DNA of 64,000 nt from Bryopsis sp. KO-2023 (lineage: Eukaryota; Chlorophyta; Ulvophyceae; Bryopsidales; Bryopsidaceae). Numbering within the stretch: position 1 is the stretch's first letter; the number at the start of each line of letters is the position of its first letter. Positions 11,572-21,763 of this stretch are shown here, piece by piece. The notes below the pieces were generated by a model. It had not been told where the DNA came from and did no database searches. It saw only the letters and a list, made by a program, of their open reading frames with translations. The stretch lies in contig BSYQ01000011.1 of the NCBI GenBank assembly GCA_030272585.1, positions 2,976,001 to 3,040,000 on the forward strand, written 5' to 3'. The translations under genes were made by a program, and so were the position numbers.

Positions 11572-11675
11572 TGATAGTAGTAACTCGGGTTTAGGGGTAT
11601 TGTGTAGTACAATGGGATGTACGACAGGGTTTATAGGGCAGGGGGCCCTCCTGTAAAAATTAATCTTCCCAGTGA

Positions 11676-11708
<33 letters not shown>

Positions 11709-11744
11709 TGTGCTTGTGTCTCGGGGTCCTAGACCCCCTTATCA
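11572..11744 (+). repeat. 5' LTR of element C
   Basis: 173 bp with 5-bp terminal inverted repeats TGATA/TATCA and an internal (CT)n(GT)n microsatellite near 11680-11712. It is identical to 22047-22219. Confidence 0.95.
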
Positions 11745-11746
11745 TT

Positions 11747-11758
11747 TGGTTTCGGAGC
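11747..11758 (+). promoter_or_regulatory. Primer-binding site of element C
   Basis: TGGTTTCGGAGC starts two bases after the LTR. The same 12-mer follows the 5' LTR of A, D and G. It resembles the plant-type initiator-Met PBS TGGTATCAGAGC at 10 of 12 positions, so the primer is probably the host initiator tRNA; this is inferred. Confidence 0.8.
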
Positions 11759-12489
11759 AAGGCGAGGCCAGGCGCACCCCACAGGAGAACTCGCGAACCC
11801 CCCCTCAAAGATCTGACCTTAGGGATTACTAAATCCCACAGATCTGGAACTCTGTGTTCCAGGGGTCGCGAGGAGAGCTATCCTTCGAACGACGTGCTCG
11901 CGTCGTCGTTCGAAAACGTCAGGCGAAGTCGCAAAAGAATCGGAGTCCAGTGAACGAATTTCTGGAAACCTATAGGTCTGTAGATCTAAAGGAAAACAAG
12001 GCGAAAGCACTACAACAGTGCAAGGAGAGCAACGATCGGCGTAAACCCGAAACGCGCAGGCGAACAACTGAAAGTGCGAACCGGCGTAGGAAAGAACGTC
12101 GTCCGGAACGACCAACTTCCGTCGACTGACGCTTCTGCCAGTAACACGAAAAACAGTCGTTCTGGCAGGTGACTCATTGTCACTCTTTCCAGCGCGCAAT
12201 CGGTTACCGCACCGCCTGAGTCACGACTGGTTCTACAGTTAGTCGTAGACTGAATCACCGGCCAAGGTACTAACCTAGTCGGCTGACAGAACGCGAACGG
12301 GAGAGTAACACCCGACGTTGTCAAGTGTAAAACTCCTATCTATTTCTGACCTAGTAAGGTTCAAGAAAAGATAGCGACTAGGATTGCAACCAGAACTGAA
12401 ACAAGTTCGCATCCAAGTCACCAGAAAGTTTGGAAACTTTCCGGACACACTCCTATTACGTCAAAATTCCAGGAAATTCAAACAAAAAC
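11759..12489 (+). other. Leader of element C
   Basis: About 730 bp between the PBS and the first gag ATG. No convincing gene. It should hold the packaging signal; I see no specific motif. Confidence 0.45.
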
Positions 12490-15327
12490 ATGTCCGGCCA
12501 GACGCCGCCACAGCTACCACCTATTCCACCTCCTGAGGAGGAAGAGGTGGTGGATAACCAACTAATTCCCGTGGTTTATCCAGATGTGGTGCACCCACCA
12601 GCGCAGCAAATACATGATTTGCAGTGGGACAGACATGTACCCGACCAGGTTGAGGAACCGGACGAAGACTTAGACTCGGAACAAGAGTCGGAAGAGTCCG
12701 GGGACGAGGAGTATGATGAGGATATGGAGGACGTCCCGACAATAGAAGTCACCAACATCCTTCACCATGAACATCAGCATATAAACGTCCACCAGCAGGA
12801 GGTGCACGTTCATGGTGTGGACGAGGGACAACTTAGGGACACAGCTGAGCATGTGTATGCCGCTGTCTCCTCGAATGTGCAAGAGGTCGCACAAAACCTG
12901 GAAGGACAAGTTCACGAGCAGGTTCAGCGTGCAGAGTCGACCTTAAAAGGCGACCTGAAAGAGGAATATGAGCAGTTCGTGCTCTATGTCAGGAAGGAGG
13001 CCCAGAAGCTGGTCAATCAAAATACTGAGTCTATAGAAAGACAACAGAAATTGTTAGACCACCAGCACAAATTGCTGGAACAGAATATAAGGTCCACAGA
13101 GCGGATCGACAGGAATCTGTTGGGTAAATACGATAACGAGGCTATTCTGCAAGAGCGACTCGATCGACTGCAGGAATCAGCCCGTACCCAAGCTGAAGCT
13201 GTTGATCAGACCAATGCGCTCAGGGAGAAACAAATTCTGTCTCTGCAAGCCTCTCTGACAAAAGTTGCTGAAGGTATGCGCCTACAGCAGACAACGCTGG
13301 ATAACCTAGCTCGGACTACTGATGAGTCTCGGTGCGAGCAAGTCGACCACCAAGGCCAGCTAGACACACTCTCAGGCTTGGTAAGCCAGAGCCTAAAAGT
13401 GTTGCGGGACTTACACCAAGCCGAAGAACAACGCAAACAAAGAAGAGCGGAACGAGGCAGTGTGAGTTCTGATGACACTGCAGGAGGACACAGGTCGATG
13501 CAACTGATGGAGAAATTTCTATCAGACGCGACAGAGAAACAGCAGACTTTGGAAAGTAACCTATCCAAGTATGTTGATTCTAAGTTCAAAGAAACACTGA
13601 GTGCGTGGAAAAAACGGGAGAAAGTTCGAGTCCCGGCTCAGGACCCAGTTGTAGTGGGTATGATGGGAGCAGGAACTGGCACGGTCACTTTGCCGGCCAC
13701 GACAGCTGCAGCCACAAGCGTTCCTTTTGTGTCATCCACTCCTCTTACCAGTATCCCATTTCCGGTACCACCTGTTCCGGATCTGAGTACTTTTACTGGT
13801 CTAACCACGTTAGGAGGATTGGGTGGTCGCAGCCCATCGACAACTGTCGCAGACTCCGTGGGTGGAGGTTCTCCATCTTCCTGGGGTTTATTTACATCCC
13901 CAAGAACACGGACGGCATGGAGTCTTGCGCCGCCACAAACTATGGCAATGGGCGCACCATTCGGCCAAGCGGGTCAACTTGGCACAGCCAGACCCATACT
14001 TAGTGTCCCTGTAACGAGTGTGTTACCACCAACGACATCCATGTTAACACAACCACTGACGACAGTTCCGCTGTCTGTCTTCTATCCAATCCCGGCTCTT
14101 AACACCCAACCTGGTATGCAACCAGGAAACCAACCAGGCACCCAACCAAGTTTGGGACAATCCGTAAACCAATACGGAGCACCTTCCGCGAGTAACCCGT
14201 ATTACGGGTGGGGTTCTTATCCCTCAACTCCATCAAGCCAGCCACAGGGTGGAAATCGATCTGGTGGTGGTGGAGGGGGACCCGGAGGTGGACCTGGGGG
14301 TGGAGGCGGAGGCGGAGGAGGACCACCTGGAAGTGGAGGGGGATCTTTCCTTTCCGGACCAGGTGGAGGTGGGGGTGGTGGATGGCCGTACCACCCAGGT
14401 GGAGGTGGAGGTGGCGGAGGTGGAGGTGGGGGTCCTCCAGACCCTAACCAAGGCTTTGCTGCTCCGCAAGATCGCCACGGACGGATTCCGTCATCCGTTC
14501 GTATTCCTTTCCCAAAGGCCTTCTCAGGTGATGGTCAGCGATGGATCAGAGATTGGCAATTAGAAATGACGGTCTATTGCCAGACTTTGGACATCGATGA
14601 GAGCGTATGGTTCAGGCTCTTCCGCAGTAACCTGACCGGAGCTGCTGCTCAGTGGCGAAACGTCCAGGATCTGCGTACAAGGGAAGGAAAAAGACATCCA
14701 ATCACCAATTGGATTGAGTTTGTTGAGGAACTGGTCCAAGCATTTGAACCCACCAGAATGTCTGATGTAGCCAGGCGCTCCTTACGGAACCTGAAACAGA
14801 CTGGGTCAGTGCATCAGTACATTGTTGCTTTCCGAGAACAGGTGCTGAGGATTCCCAACATGACAGATGAAGAACAATACTTCTTCTTCGTGGACGGGTT
14901 AAAGTTCCATATCAAACAACAAACTGTGGCTCAAGTGCCGCATGGCATTGAGTTGGCGATCCAGACGGCGGCTCGTCTTGATGCTATTGCCTCATCCGGA
15001 GATGGAAACTTTCGTGGCCGCGGACGGTGGCGCGGAGGTAAAGGCCGAGGCCAAAATAAAAAGCAAAACCAACCCCAAACTGATAAGGCAAACCAGATGG
15101 GTGGCCAACAGCAACCTCAGCCAGACCAGGCACAAAACATTGGCCAAGGTCGAGGTCGGGGAAGGGGTGGTGGCCGAGGTCGCGGACGAGGTGGTGGCAG
15201 GAATCAAGGACGTGGAGGTGGAGGCGTAAATCCTAAATGCTATATGTGTGGAAAAACTGGACATATTCAAAGTAAATGTCCAGAGGGCGAAAAGTTCAAG
15301 AAATGGTTAAACGAAAAAGCCGGATGA
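12490..15327 (+). CDS. gag: Element C gag
   Basis: Starts at the ATG at 12490 (MSGQTPPQLPP); the frame is open further upstream but without an ATG. About 945 residues, long for Ty3/gypsy. Order: acidic N-terminus, long coiled coil (about 100-370), Thr/Pro/Val-rich linker, very Gly-rich stretch (about 590-660), capsid-like domain (about 670-820; FSGDGQRWIRDWQLEM, LKQTGSVHQYIVAFREQ), Gly/Arg-rich RNA-binding stretch, and a zinc knuckle CYMCGKTGHIQSKC near 915-930. Gag builds the particle and packages RNA. The end overlaps pol by 52 nt in the -1 frame. D gag has the same MSG start and the same order of domains. Confidence 0.93.
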   Translation: MSGQTPPQLPPIPPPEEEEVVDNQLIPVVYPDVVHPPAQQIHDLQWDRHVPDQVEEPDEDLDSEQESEESGDEEYDEDMEDVPTIEVTNILHHEHQHINVHQQEVHVHGVDEGQLRDTAEHVYAAVSSNVQEVAQNLEGQVHEQVQRAESTLKGDLKEEYEQFVLYVRKEAQKLVNQNTESIERQQKLLDHQHKLLEQNIRSTERIDRNLLGKYDNEAILQERLDRLQESARTQAEAVDQTNALREKQILSLQASLTKVAEGMRLQQTTLDNLARTTDESRCEQVDHQGQLDTLSGLVSQSLKVLRDLHQAEEQRKQRRAERGSVSSDDTAGGHRSMQLMEKFLSDATEKQQTLESNLSKYVDSKFKETLSAWKKREKVRVPAQDPVVVGMMGAGTGTVTLPATTAAATSVPFVSSTPLTSIPFPVPPVPDLSTFTGLTTLGGLGGRSPSTTVADSVGGGSPSSWGLFTSPRTRTAWSLAPPQTMAMGAPFGQAGQLGTARPILSVPVTSVLPPTTSMLTQPLTTVPLSVFYPIPALNTQPGMQPGNQPGTQPSLGQSVNQYGAPSASNPYYGWGSYPSTPSSQPQGGNRSGGGGGGPGGGPGGGGGGGGGPPGSGGGSFLSGPGGGGGGGWPYHPGGGGGGGGGGGGPPDPNQGFAAPQDRHGRIPSSVRIPFPKAFSGDGQRWIRDWQLEMTVYCQTLDIDESVWFRLFRSNLTGAAAQWRNVQDLRTREGKRHPITNWIEFVEELVQAFEPTRMSDVARRSLRNLKQTGSVHQYIVAFREQVLRIPNMTDEEQYFFFVDGLKFHIKQQTVAQVPHGIELAIQTAARLDAIASSGDGNFRGRGRWRGGKGRGQNKKQNQPQTDKANQMGGQQQPQPDQAQNIGQGRGRGRGGGRGRGRGGGRNQGRGGGGVNPKCYMCGKTGHIQSKCPEGEKFKKWLNEKAG

Positions 15328-18300
15328 ACAGAGCCCAGACTCGTTCGGCGAAACGCAGAAGGGCACGCCGTCACAGATATAAGCAGCGCCAGAAACTTCT
15401 TAGAAAAGAAAGGTTAGCTCGAAATGCAGAAGTGAATAAAAGAGCACAAGGGGAAATAGAAAAGAATGCTACCCAAGGTGCAGAGGGATCGATTATGAGT
15501 GCTAAGTTGGAAACGCGATCCAGTAAGTGCAGCACGCTTACTAGGACAAGTTCAGAATCAAGTTCGGAACCTGTCGACTCTGTTCATGGAGACCTTGGTA
15601 GTCCTGAAGGAACTGAGAATTCGGTATCGTTCCCGCCTCAAGGAACGAAACGAAGTCCGGAAGGAAGGGAACCCGCAAGGGAATCAAATAAGCCTGCCAC
15701 TCGTTCACCACCAACTGACGAGTCAGCAGCCCCTGTTCAGGGAACAGGTAGAGGACAAAAAGTGGATGAAGGTCAGTATTCACCTTCTGAGCGTATGTTA
15801 CCACTAGGAGGTCCTAACCATTTGAAATTTATGGGATATGAGATCCGAGCCAGATTAGGAGGAGTACCGATCTCCGCCTATGTTGATTGTGGTGCAACGG
15901 AGAACTACATTACCAAGAAACTAGTTACGAGACTGAAACTCGAAACAACCGAGTGCAAAAAGGGAGTCACTTTGGCGGACGGAACCCTATGTTCACTTGA
16001 TCGGCGATGCGAAGACTTGCAGCTCAGGATGGGTACTTATACCACAACCCTTTCCGCAGACGTCTTCCCAAACCTTTCGTATGACATGATCCTAGGGCTT
16101 CCTTGGTTGATGCAGACCAATCCCAAACTGGACTTTGCAACAGGCACGCTCAAAGTTCCAGTGGGTGCTGGATGGACAACTGTTCCTATGAAGGAACGAC
16201 CATCAGATTACTTACAGCACCTAGCACCGGCTATTGATACAGTCTCAGCGAAGAAGTTATTCTCGCTCGTGAAGAACAGTCCAGAAGTTGATCAGGCATA
16301 CCTTGTGGTTGTGCGACCAACCACCCCGGAAGATATGGCACATCTCATGCAGTATCCATATCCGGGAATTCCAGAAGAGCGTTTAAACGCTACTGGAACC
16401 ACACCAGCTTATCTCCAGCCGGATGTGGAAAAGGTAATGCATTCGGGTCTCGACCCAAGGATCAAGGCTGTCCTCACAAGTTTCAAGGATGTGTTCCCGA
16501 AAGACTTACCACCCGGCGTTCCTCCAGTCAGAAAAGGCCACGAATTTAAGGTGGACCTGGAGGACGAACAAATGACCCCAATCCACCGTCCCTTGTACAA
16601 ACTCTCTCCAGCCGAGCTGGACGAAGTTAGGACGCAGGTGGATTACCTCCTTGAACAAAGGAAGATCCGACCCTCCGAGAGTCCCTGGGGCGCACCCATA
16701 CTCTTTGTTCCCAAGAAAGACGGAGGGTTGAGAATGTGTGTGGATTACCGTTGGATCAACAAATTCACGGTAAAGAATAGGTATCCACTCCCTCTTCCTG
16801 AGGAGTTAATGGACCGTCTCGCCAGAGCGAAGATCTATACGAAGATCGACCTCCGCTCAGGCTACTGGCAGTTTCCCGTTCGACCCAAGGATACTCCCAA
16901 GACGGCATTCCGGACGAGATACGGACATTTCGAATTTCTCGTGTGTCCGTTCGGAATGACCAACTGCCCAGCCCAATTCCAGACCATGGTTCAGGATTTG
17001 CTGGGGGAGTTCCTTGACGAGTTTGTAGTGGTGTTTATCGACGACATCCTGGTCTTTTCCAACTCGGTGGAAGAGCACGTCGAGCACCTAAAACTGGTCT
17101 TTGAACGGTTGCGGAAACATAAGTTGTACGCAAAAGCCAGTAAGTGCGAAGTAGGGGTAGCAGAGACGGACTACCTGGGGTATCATTTGTCGGAAAAAGG
17201 CCTTCAACCAATGCAGGATAAGGTTAAGGCTATTCAACAATGGAAGGAGTTAACTTCGGTCACTGATGTGCGAAGTTTCCTGGGAATGGTGTCTTACTAT
17301 CGTAAGTTCATTCCTGAGTTCGCTAGGATTGCGAGTCCCTTGACAGATCTAACCAAGAAGGATACTGTCTGGGAATGGGGGCTGAACCAACGCAATGCCT
17401 ACAACGAACTTAAGGATCGGATTAGCCGCGCACCGATCTTACTCCTTCCTGATCCGGCTAAGGAGTACACCGTAATAACGGATGCATCTGGAACTGCATA
17501 TGGAGCGGTTCTTACCCAGGATCATGGGAAAGGTTTGCAACCAATTGCATACCTTTCCAGACGATTAAAACCAGCTGAAACGCGATACTCCGCATATGAG
17601 CGGGAGCTGGGGGCAATAGCATATGCTTTAGCCCAGTGGCGACACTACCTTGAGGGATGCGATGGGGGTGTGAAGGTGTTGACGGACCACAAACCGATCA
17701 CCCACTTCATGAACCAGAGCACGTTGTCGCGGACCCAAACCCGGTGGTTAAACTCAGGGTTTTTCCAATCCATAGGTCCAAAAATCGTCTATATCCAGGG
17801 GAAAGCCAATGTCTTGGCTGATGCGTTATCCCGGAGCCTTCCTGGTCCGCCAGACCAGCTCAATAACCTCTCCACTTGGGAAGTGGCAGAGAAGGAAGCA
17901 TGGAAAGAGGCTTTGAGAAGTGATGAACAACTCAAGCCTATCTTTGAAAGGATGGAACGAGGGGTTTCTCCGCAATACAAGCTGGACGACGGGTTCTTGT
18001 ATTATACCAAGACAGACCCAGGTCCTAGTTTGCTTGTGGTCCCTGCTTCTTTCCAGAAACGGATTCTGGAAGAGCATCACGACGTTCCCAGTGCCGGTCA
18101 TGTTGGAGCAGACCGCATGACCGAAGTACTTACCCGCAGTTACTGGTGGAAAGGCGTTGGGTTAGCCGTAAAGGCATACGTGAAAACGTGCCCAACTTGT
18201 CAACTAAACAAATCGGACTTGCAAAGACAGAAAGGTCTTTTGCAGCCGTTGCCTATCCCAGACCAGAAATGGGAACAGATCACGACGGACTTGGTTACCG

Positions 18301-19394
18301 ACCTACCGTCTTCCCATGGCTTCACAGCAATCGCTGTCTTTGTAGACCGATTGACGAAGTATGCGAGGTTCGTACCCTGTAACAAAACTATCACGGCGCC
18401 AGAATACGCAAAGCTGTTCGTGGAGAACATATACAAACACTACGGGCTGCCTAAAATCATAGTTTCGGATCGGGATCCAAGGTTCACAAGTTTGTTCTGG
18501 ACCTCCCTTTTCAAACTTTTAGGTACTCAGCTCCGGATGAGCACTGCATACCATCCTCAAACGGATGGGCAGTCGGAAGTCACCATCCGGGTGCTGGAGG
18601 ATTTCCTGCGTCCGTATGTGGAACGGTACCCAGACCGTTGGGTGGATTATTTGCCGACCGCGGAATTTGCCGCAAATAATTCACGAAATGTCTCCACAGG
18701 CTACGCGCCAGCCCATCTTCTGTATGGCCAGAACATGGGGCAGATAGTTGTTGCCAGGAAGGGAGTTCGGACGGGCGATGAATCGGAAATGGCGGCTGAG
18801 ATGGTACGTCGAATGGACGACCAAATGCGAAACGCTAAGGCGAAATACGCAGAGGCACAGAACCGCATGTGCACCTCAGCAAACAAACGTCGAAGGAAAG
18901 TGGAGTTTCAGGTTGGCGATGAAGTGCTGGTACAAAGCAAGTATATTCCCCTTGCTTCACTTCAGAAAATCCCACCGAAAATCCGCCGGCGATTTGTTGG
19001 ACCTTTCCGGGTGGCTAGCCGAATTGGGGCTGTCGCCTACCGTCTTGACCTTCCCGACCACTGGAAAATCCACCCAACTTTCCATGTGTCGAAACTGAAG
19101 GCTTACTCTCGGCTTGATGACGATCAGCGAGAGATAGACGCTCCAGAGGGGGAGCTAGTGGATGGAACCATCGAATTCGAGGTCGAGCGCATCCTCAGAG
19201 ATCGGGGCACTACTCGCAAGGAGTACCTGATCCTTTGGAAAGGCTACGATTTGATGGAATCCACCTGGGAGCCAGAAAGCCACCTGGCCAATGCCCAGGA
19301 CTTGCTTAAGGAGTACTTAGCCAACAAACCGGAGAATAAACAAGTGACCCAGTCTAAGAAAAAGACTAGGGCCCAACGCAGAACTCGAACCTAA
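15276..19394 (+). CDS. pol: Element C pol: protease, RT, RNase H, integrase, chromodomain
   Basis: Open for 1372 residues. Order: Arg/Lys-rich start (AKRRRARRHRYKQRQK), low-complexity linker, retropepsin YVDCGATENYI near residue 203, RT (GGLRMCVDYRWIN near 485, FIDDILVFS near 588), RNase H (TVITDASGTAYGAVL near 731), integrase zinc motif (HHDVPSAGH, then CPTCQ, 935-975), DDE core (TTDLVTDLP, VSDRDPRFTS, TDGQSEVTIR, about 1000-1110), GPF module near 1238 and chromodomain (YLILWKGYDLMESTWEPE) near 1320. RT and integrase closely resemble B and D, so the three are sister families. Entry is likely by a -1 shift from gag. It looks whole. Confidence 0.95.
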   Translation: MSRGRKVQEMVKRKSRMNRAQTRSAKRRRARRHRYKQRQKLLRKERLARNAEVNKRAQGEIEKNATQGAEGSIMSAKLETRSSKCSTLTRTSSESSSEPVDSVHGDLGSPEGTENSVSFPPQGTKRSPEGREPARESNKPATRSPPTDESAAPVQGTGRGQKVDEGQYSPSERMLPLGGPNHLKFMGYEIRARLGGVPISAYVDCGATENYITKKLVTRLKLETTECKKGVTLADGTLCSLDRRCEDLQLRMGTYTTTLSADVFPNLSYDMILGLPWLMQTNPKLDFATGTLKVPVGAGWTTVPMKERPSDYLQHLAPAIDTVSAKKLFSLVKNSPEVDQAYLVVVRPTTPEDMAHLMQYPYPGIPEERLNATGTTPAYLQPDVEKVMHSGLDPRIKAVLTSFKDVFPKDLPPGVPPVRKGHEFKVDLEDEQMTPIHRPLYKLSPAELDEVRTQVDYLLEQRKIRPSESPWGAPILFVPKKDGGLRMCVDYRWINKFTVKNRYPLPLPEELMDRLARAKIYTKIDLRSGYWQFPVRPKDTPKTAFRTRYGHFEFLVCPFGMTNCPAQFQTMVQDLLGEFLDEFVVVFIDDILVFSNSVEEHVEHLKLVFERLRKHKLYAKASKCEVGVAETDYLGYHLSEKGLQPMQDKVKAIQQWKELTSVTDVRSFLGMVSYYRKFIPEFARIASPLTDLTKKDTVWEWGLNQRNAYNELKDRISRAPILLLPDPAKEYTVITDASGTAYGAVLTQDHGKGLQPIAYLSRRLKPAETRYSAYERELGAIAYALAQWRHYLEGCDGGVKVLTDHKPITHFMNQSTLSRTQTRWLNSGFFQSIGPKIVYIQGKANVLADALSRSLPGPPDQLNNLSTWEVAEKEAWKEALRSDEQLKPIFERMERGVSPQYKLDDGFLYYTKTDPGPSLLVVPASFQKRILEEHHDVPSAGHVGADRMTEVLTRSYWWKGVGLAVKAYVKTCPTCQLNKSDLQRQKGLLQPLPIPDQKWEQITTDLVTDLPSSHGFTAIAVFVDRLTKYARFVPCNKTITAPEYAKLFVENIYKHYGLPKIIVSDRDPRFTSLFWTSLFKLLGTQLRMSTAYHPQTDGQSEVTIRVLEDFLRPYVERYPDRWVDYLPTAEFAANNSRNVSTGYAPAHLLYGQNMGQIVVARKGVRTGDESEMAAEMVRRMDDQMRNAKAKYAEAQNRMCTSANKRRRKVEFQVGDEVLVQSKYIPLASLQKIPPKIRRRFVGPFRVASRIGAVAYRLDLPDHWKIHPTFHVSKLKAYSRLDDDQREIDAPEGELVDGTIEFEVERILRDRGTTRKEYLILWKGYDLMESTWEPESHLANAQDLLKEYLANKPENKQVTQSKKKTRAQRRTRT
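15306..15312 (+). promoter_or_regulatory. Candidate -1 frameshift heptamer, element C
   Basis: G TTA AAC lies in phase with gag, five codons before the gag stop. A -1 slip at the C leads exactly into the pol frame. No strong stem is obvious downstream. Confidence 0.55.
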
Positions 19395-20014
19395 ACAGGG
19401 ATCATTACCACTCTGTTCACGCTCGACTTAATACTATCCTTCCAGCTGGGGGAAAAATATTAAGCCGAGAAAGTCGATTTGGAATGCTATCCAGATGGGA
19501 TACCAAAAAGACTTAGGAAAAGAGCACCAAGTAGAACTCCCGGAAAAGCCGAGGGAAAGTTTCCATCTTTTCCTAGGGAAAGTTTCCATCTTTTCCGGCG
19601 AACGGGTTGCTATCTTTTCCCGTGACAGAACTGTAGACGGTTCGCAGGACGGGCTAGGGGTCAGTTTTCTTTCCGGGGAGGTTTACCTAACGCACAACTC
19701 ACACGCTCATAGCGACTGACAACAGGTGATGGGGACATTGGATCAAGTGATGGGTTAATGTCCGACCTGGAGGTCACGTGATTGCGCCGCAGGTGGAACT
19801 GAGTTGACATAAGCAAGTTAGGGTAAAATCAAATAGGCACGAACCCGTGTGGTGACGGTGACCTCCATAGAGTGTCACGTTACCGAGGTACGTTAGCTAA
19901 TACGCCTAGCGTATCTTAAAGCGGACTTGCGATCATTTTGTCCTGGTTATTCTCGGCGCGCATACAGAAAAGTCGGAGACTAGACGGAGAACAAAGCGCA
20001 GCCAACAAAAGAGA
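19395..20014 (+). other. Spacer between pol and ORF3 of element C, with short tandem repeat
   Basis: 620 bp without a credible gene. A 23-bp unit starting GGGAAAGTTTCCATC occurs at 19553 and 19576, with a decayed third copy ending near 19620. It could hold a promoter or splice acceptor for ORF3; I see no clear TATA box. Confidence 0.45.
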
Positions 20015-21763
20015 ATGCCAAAGCACAGCCCGATCATGTGGCGCAGTGGTGATAAGGCGGTTGAGGGAAAGGAGTCGAGTGGAAAACAATTGGGTGGCAG
20101 CGGAAAAACGAAAGGCAGTGGCGGCGAGAAAGGCGGAAAAGGAAAAAGTGGAACTCTCGCCGACGCTTGCCCACCCAGAGGGGAACCCAAACCACTTATC
20201 ACACCACCTCCTAAGGCGAAACTCATGAAAACTCTCCCAGCTCCTTCGGTGCTTTCGAAACTTCGGAACTTCGAAACATCGTTGCTGAAAGGCACCTCAA
20301 AGATCGTGATCCGTCCACCGACAGAACTGCCGGAAAAACCTAGTTCCAGAACAGGAAAAACACTCGACCGGGACGCCGACCCAGCTACTCTCCAAGCTAG
20401 GTGTCAACGGTTACAAGACGATGTGTTGGAACTCCGTGCAGAACGCGACGCACAACGCGCGCGGGCGGATCAGGCAGAGAAGCACTTGAAAAAGTTTGAG
20501 GGTGCAGCTCAACGACTCTGCAATCAAGTTAGCCAACTTGAACACGATCTAAAAATCGCTCAACAAGCGAGGGGAACAGCCGAACAGGAGCTGAGGCAGC
20601 TTCAAAAGGAACTCGACACTGCGAACCAGACGCAGAAAAAGCTGCAGTCGCAGTTGACGAAACAGCAGCCGCACCTGACGTCCACAGACGAAAGGTCGGC
20701 CTGGCAAACGGCTGTGTACTCGTCTGAGGCACAGTCCGGGTTGATGAGCCGGTTGCTCCACAGCGTTCCCGCACGCCTTGGGGACTATGTGGAAAACCTT
20801 TGTCGGGCGACGATGGACGACATCATCACGCAGGGTGCTGGAGCTGCTGCTGCGATCAGAGACGGAGAGGAGCCTGTCTACTACGGCAAAGGGAACGTTC
20901 CGGTTAACCACCGGCTAGCCGGGTATGACTATACGCAGGTGGACAAAACACTCGAGAGAATCAGAAATCGTGCACCGGGGCACTTCGAGGTTCCCGACGT
21001 TGCAGACGATATGCTCTCAGAGCCACAACCCAGGAGAATCCGCGACCTGACCGGGGGACAGACCGGGGGAAAGACCGACGAAAAGTCGGCGCCCAAGAAA
21101 AGGAAGGAGAGAGAGGAAGAGGAAGCGCTCGCCGACATGTCCAAGAGGTTCAAGGACAGGCGTGGGGAAAAGCCACCGATCTGCTTGTGGTGCTATTCGC
21201 CGCCGGCGCTGGCGGATAGCTACGTGATCACCACATGCACGAGCCACACGGTGTGCCGAACCCACTGGAACCTCATGATTATCCTCGTGCGCTTATACGG
21301 GGTGTGGCAGGAACAGCGAATCGACCCGCCACAGGTTCAGCTGAAGGACCTACATTTGGACATGCGGGAGCCAGACTTCCAGCCACTCCTTCAGGCTCCA
21401 CCCACGACCCAGACTCTCACTGAGTGCTATCAGTGCTTGAGAAGGGACATGGGCTTTCCGAAAGGCCTTGCCCTGAAGCGCTTGGGTCCGTTGGTGAAAA
21501 AGTGGGCGGAGGAGTATGAGAAGCAGGAAAAAGAGAGAACACCCGAACCAGAAACAAAAGGAGAACAGGACCCAGAACAGGACGAAGGAAAAAGTCCTTC
21601 CGTGTCCAGCAGGAGTCCATCCTCGGAGCCCTCGTCTTTGGGACCTCTTCCTCCACCTTTGGATGAGGATTTCCCTCCTTTGGATGTGGAAGAGGACGAG
21701 CCTCCGATCGACTTAGTGGCAGAGCCAGTCGATGAACCAGCTGAACAACCAGCTGGCGGCTGA
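20015..21763 (+). CDS. Element C ORF3: coiled-coil protein with Cys/His zinc-like module
   Basis: 582 residues from the ATG at 20015. A basic Gly/Lys/Ser-rich N-terminus (to about 50) is followed by a Pro-rich part, a long coiled coil (about 125-225; many QL/EL heptads) and a charged stretch (KKRKEREEEEA). The zinc-like module near 390-475 reads CLWC, 14 residues, CTSHTVCRTH, about 53 residues, CYQC. The tail is acidic and Pro/Ser-rich. No membrane segment or signal peptide is visible, so it is not an envelope protein. It shares its order of parts with ORF3 of B and D and with the H ORF. Its role is unknown; the Cys/His order fits a RING-like cross-brace, which would suggest a ubiquitin-ligase or scaffold role, but this is inference only. 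Confidence 0.8.
   Translation: MPKHSPIMWRSGDKAVEGKESSGKQLGGSGKTKGSGGEKGGKGKSGTLADACPPRGEPKPLITPPPKAKLMKTLPAPSVLSKLRNFETSLLKGTSKIVIRPPTELPEKPSSRTGKTLDRDADPATLQARCQRLQDDVLELRAERDAQRARADQAEKHLKKFEGAAQRLCNQVSQLEHDLKIAQQARGTAEQELRQLQKELDTANQTQKKLQSQLTKQQPHLTSTDERSAWQTAVYSSEAQSGLMSRLLHSVPARLGDYVENLCRATMDDIITQGAGAAAAIRDGEEPVYYGKGNVPVNHRLAGYDYTQVDKTLERIRNRAPGHFEVPDVADDMLSEPQPRRIRDLTGGQTGGKTDEKSAPKKRKEREEEEALADMSKRFKDRRGEKPPICLWCYSPPALADSYVITTCTSHTVCRTHWNLMIILVRLYGVWQEQRIDPPQVQLKDLHLDMREPDFQPLLQAPPTTQTLTECYQCLRRDMGFPKGLALKRLGPLVKKWAEEYEKQEKERTPEPETKGEQDPEQDEGKSPSVSSRSPSSEPSSLGPLPPPLDEDFPPLDVEEDEPPIDLVAEPVDEPAEQPAGG

Noticed and set aside
11235-11656. Plus-strand Pro-rich open frames
   Set aside because: Antisense of the Gly-rich part of B gag; composition artefact.
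14208-14563. Trp/Arg/Val-rich frames on both strands
   Set aside because: Other-frame readings of the Gly-rich stretch of C gag.
20015-21763. ORF3 as an envelope gene
   Set aside because: Right position, but no signal peptide, membrane segment or glycoprotein-like Cys pattern.
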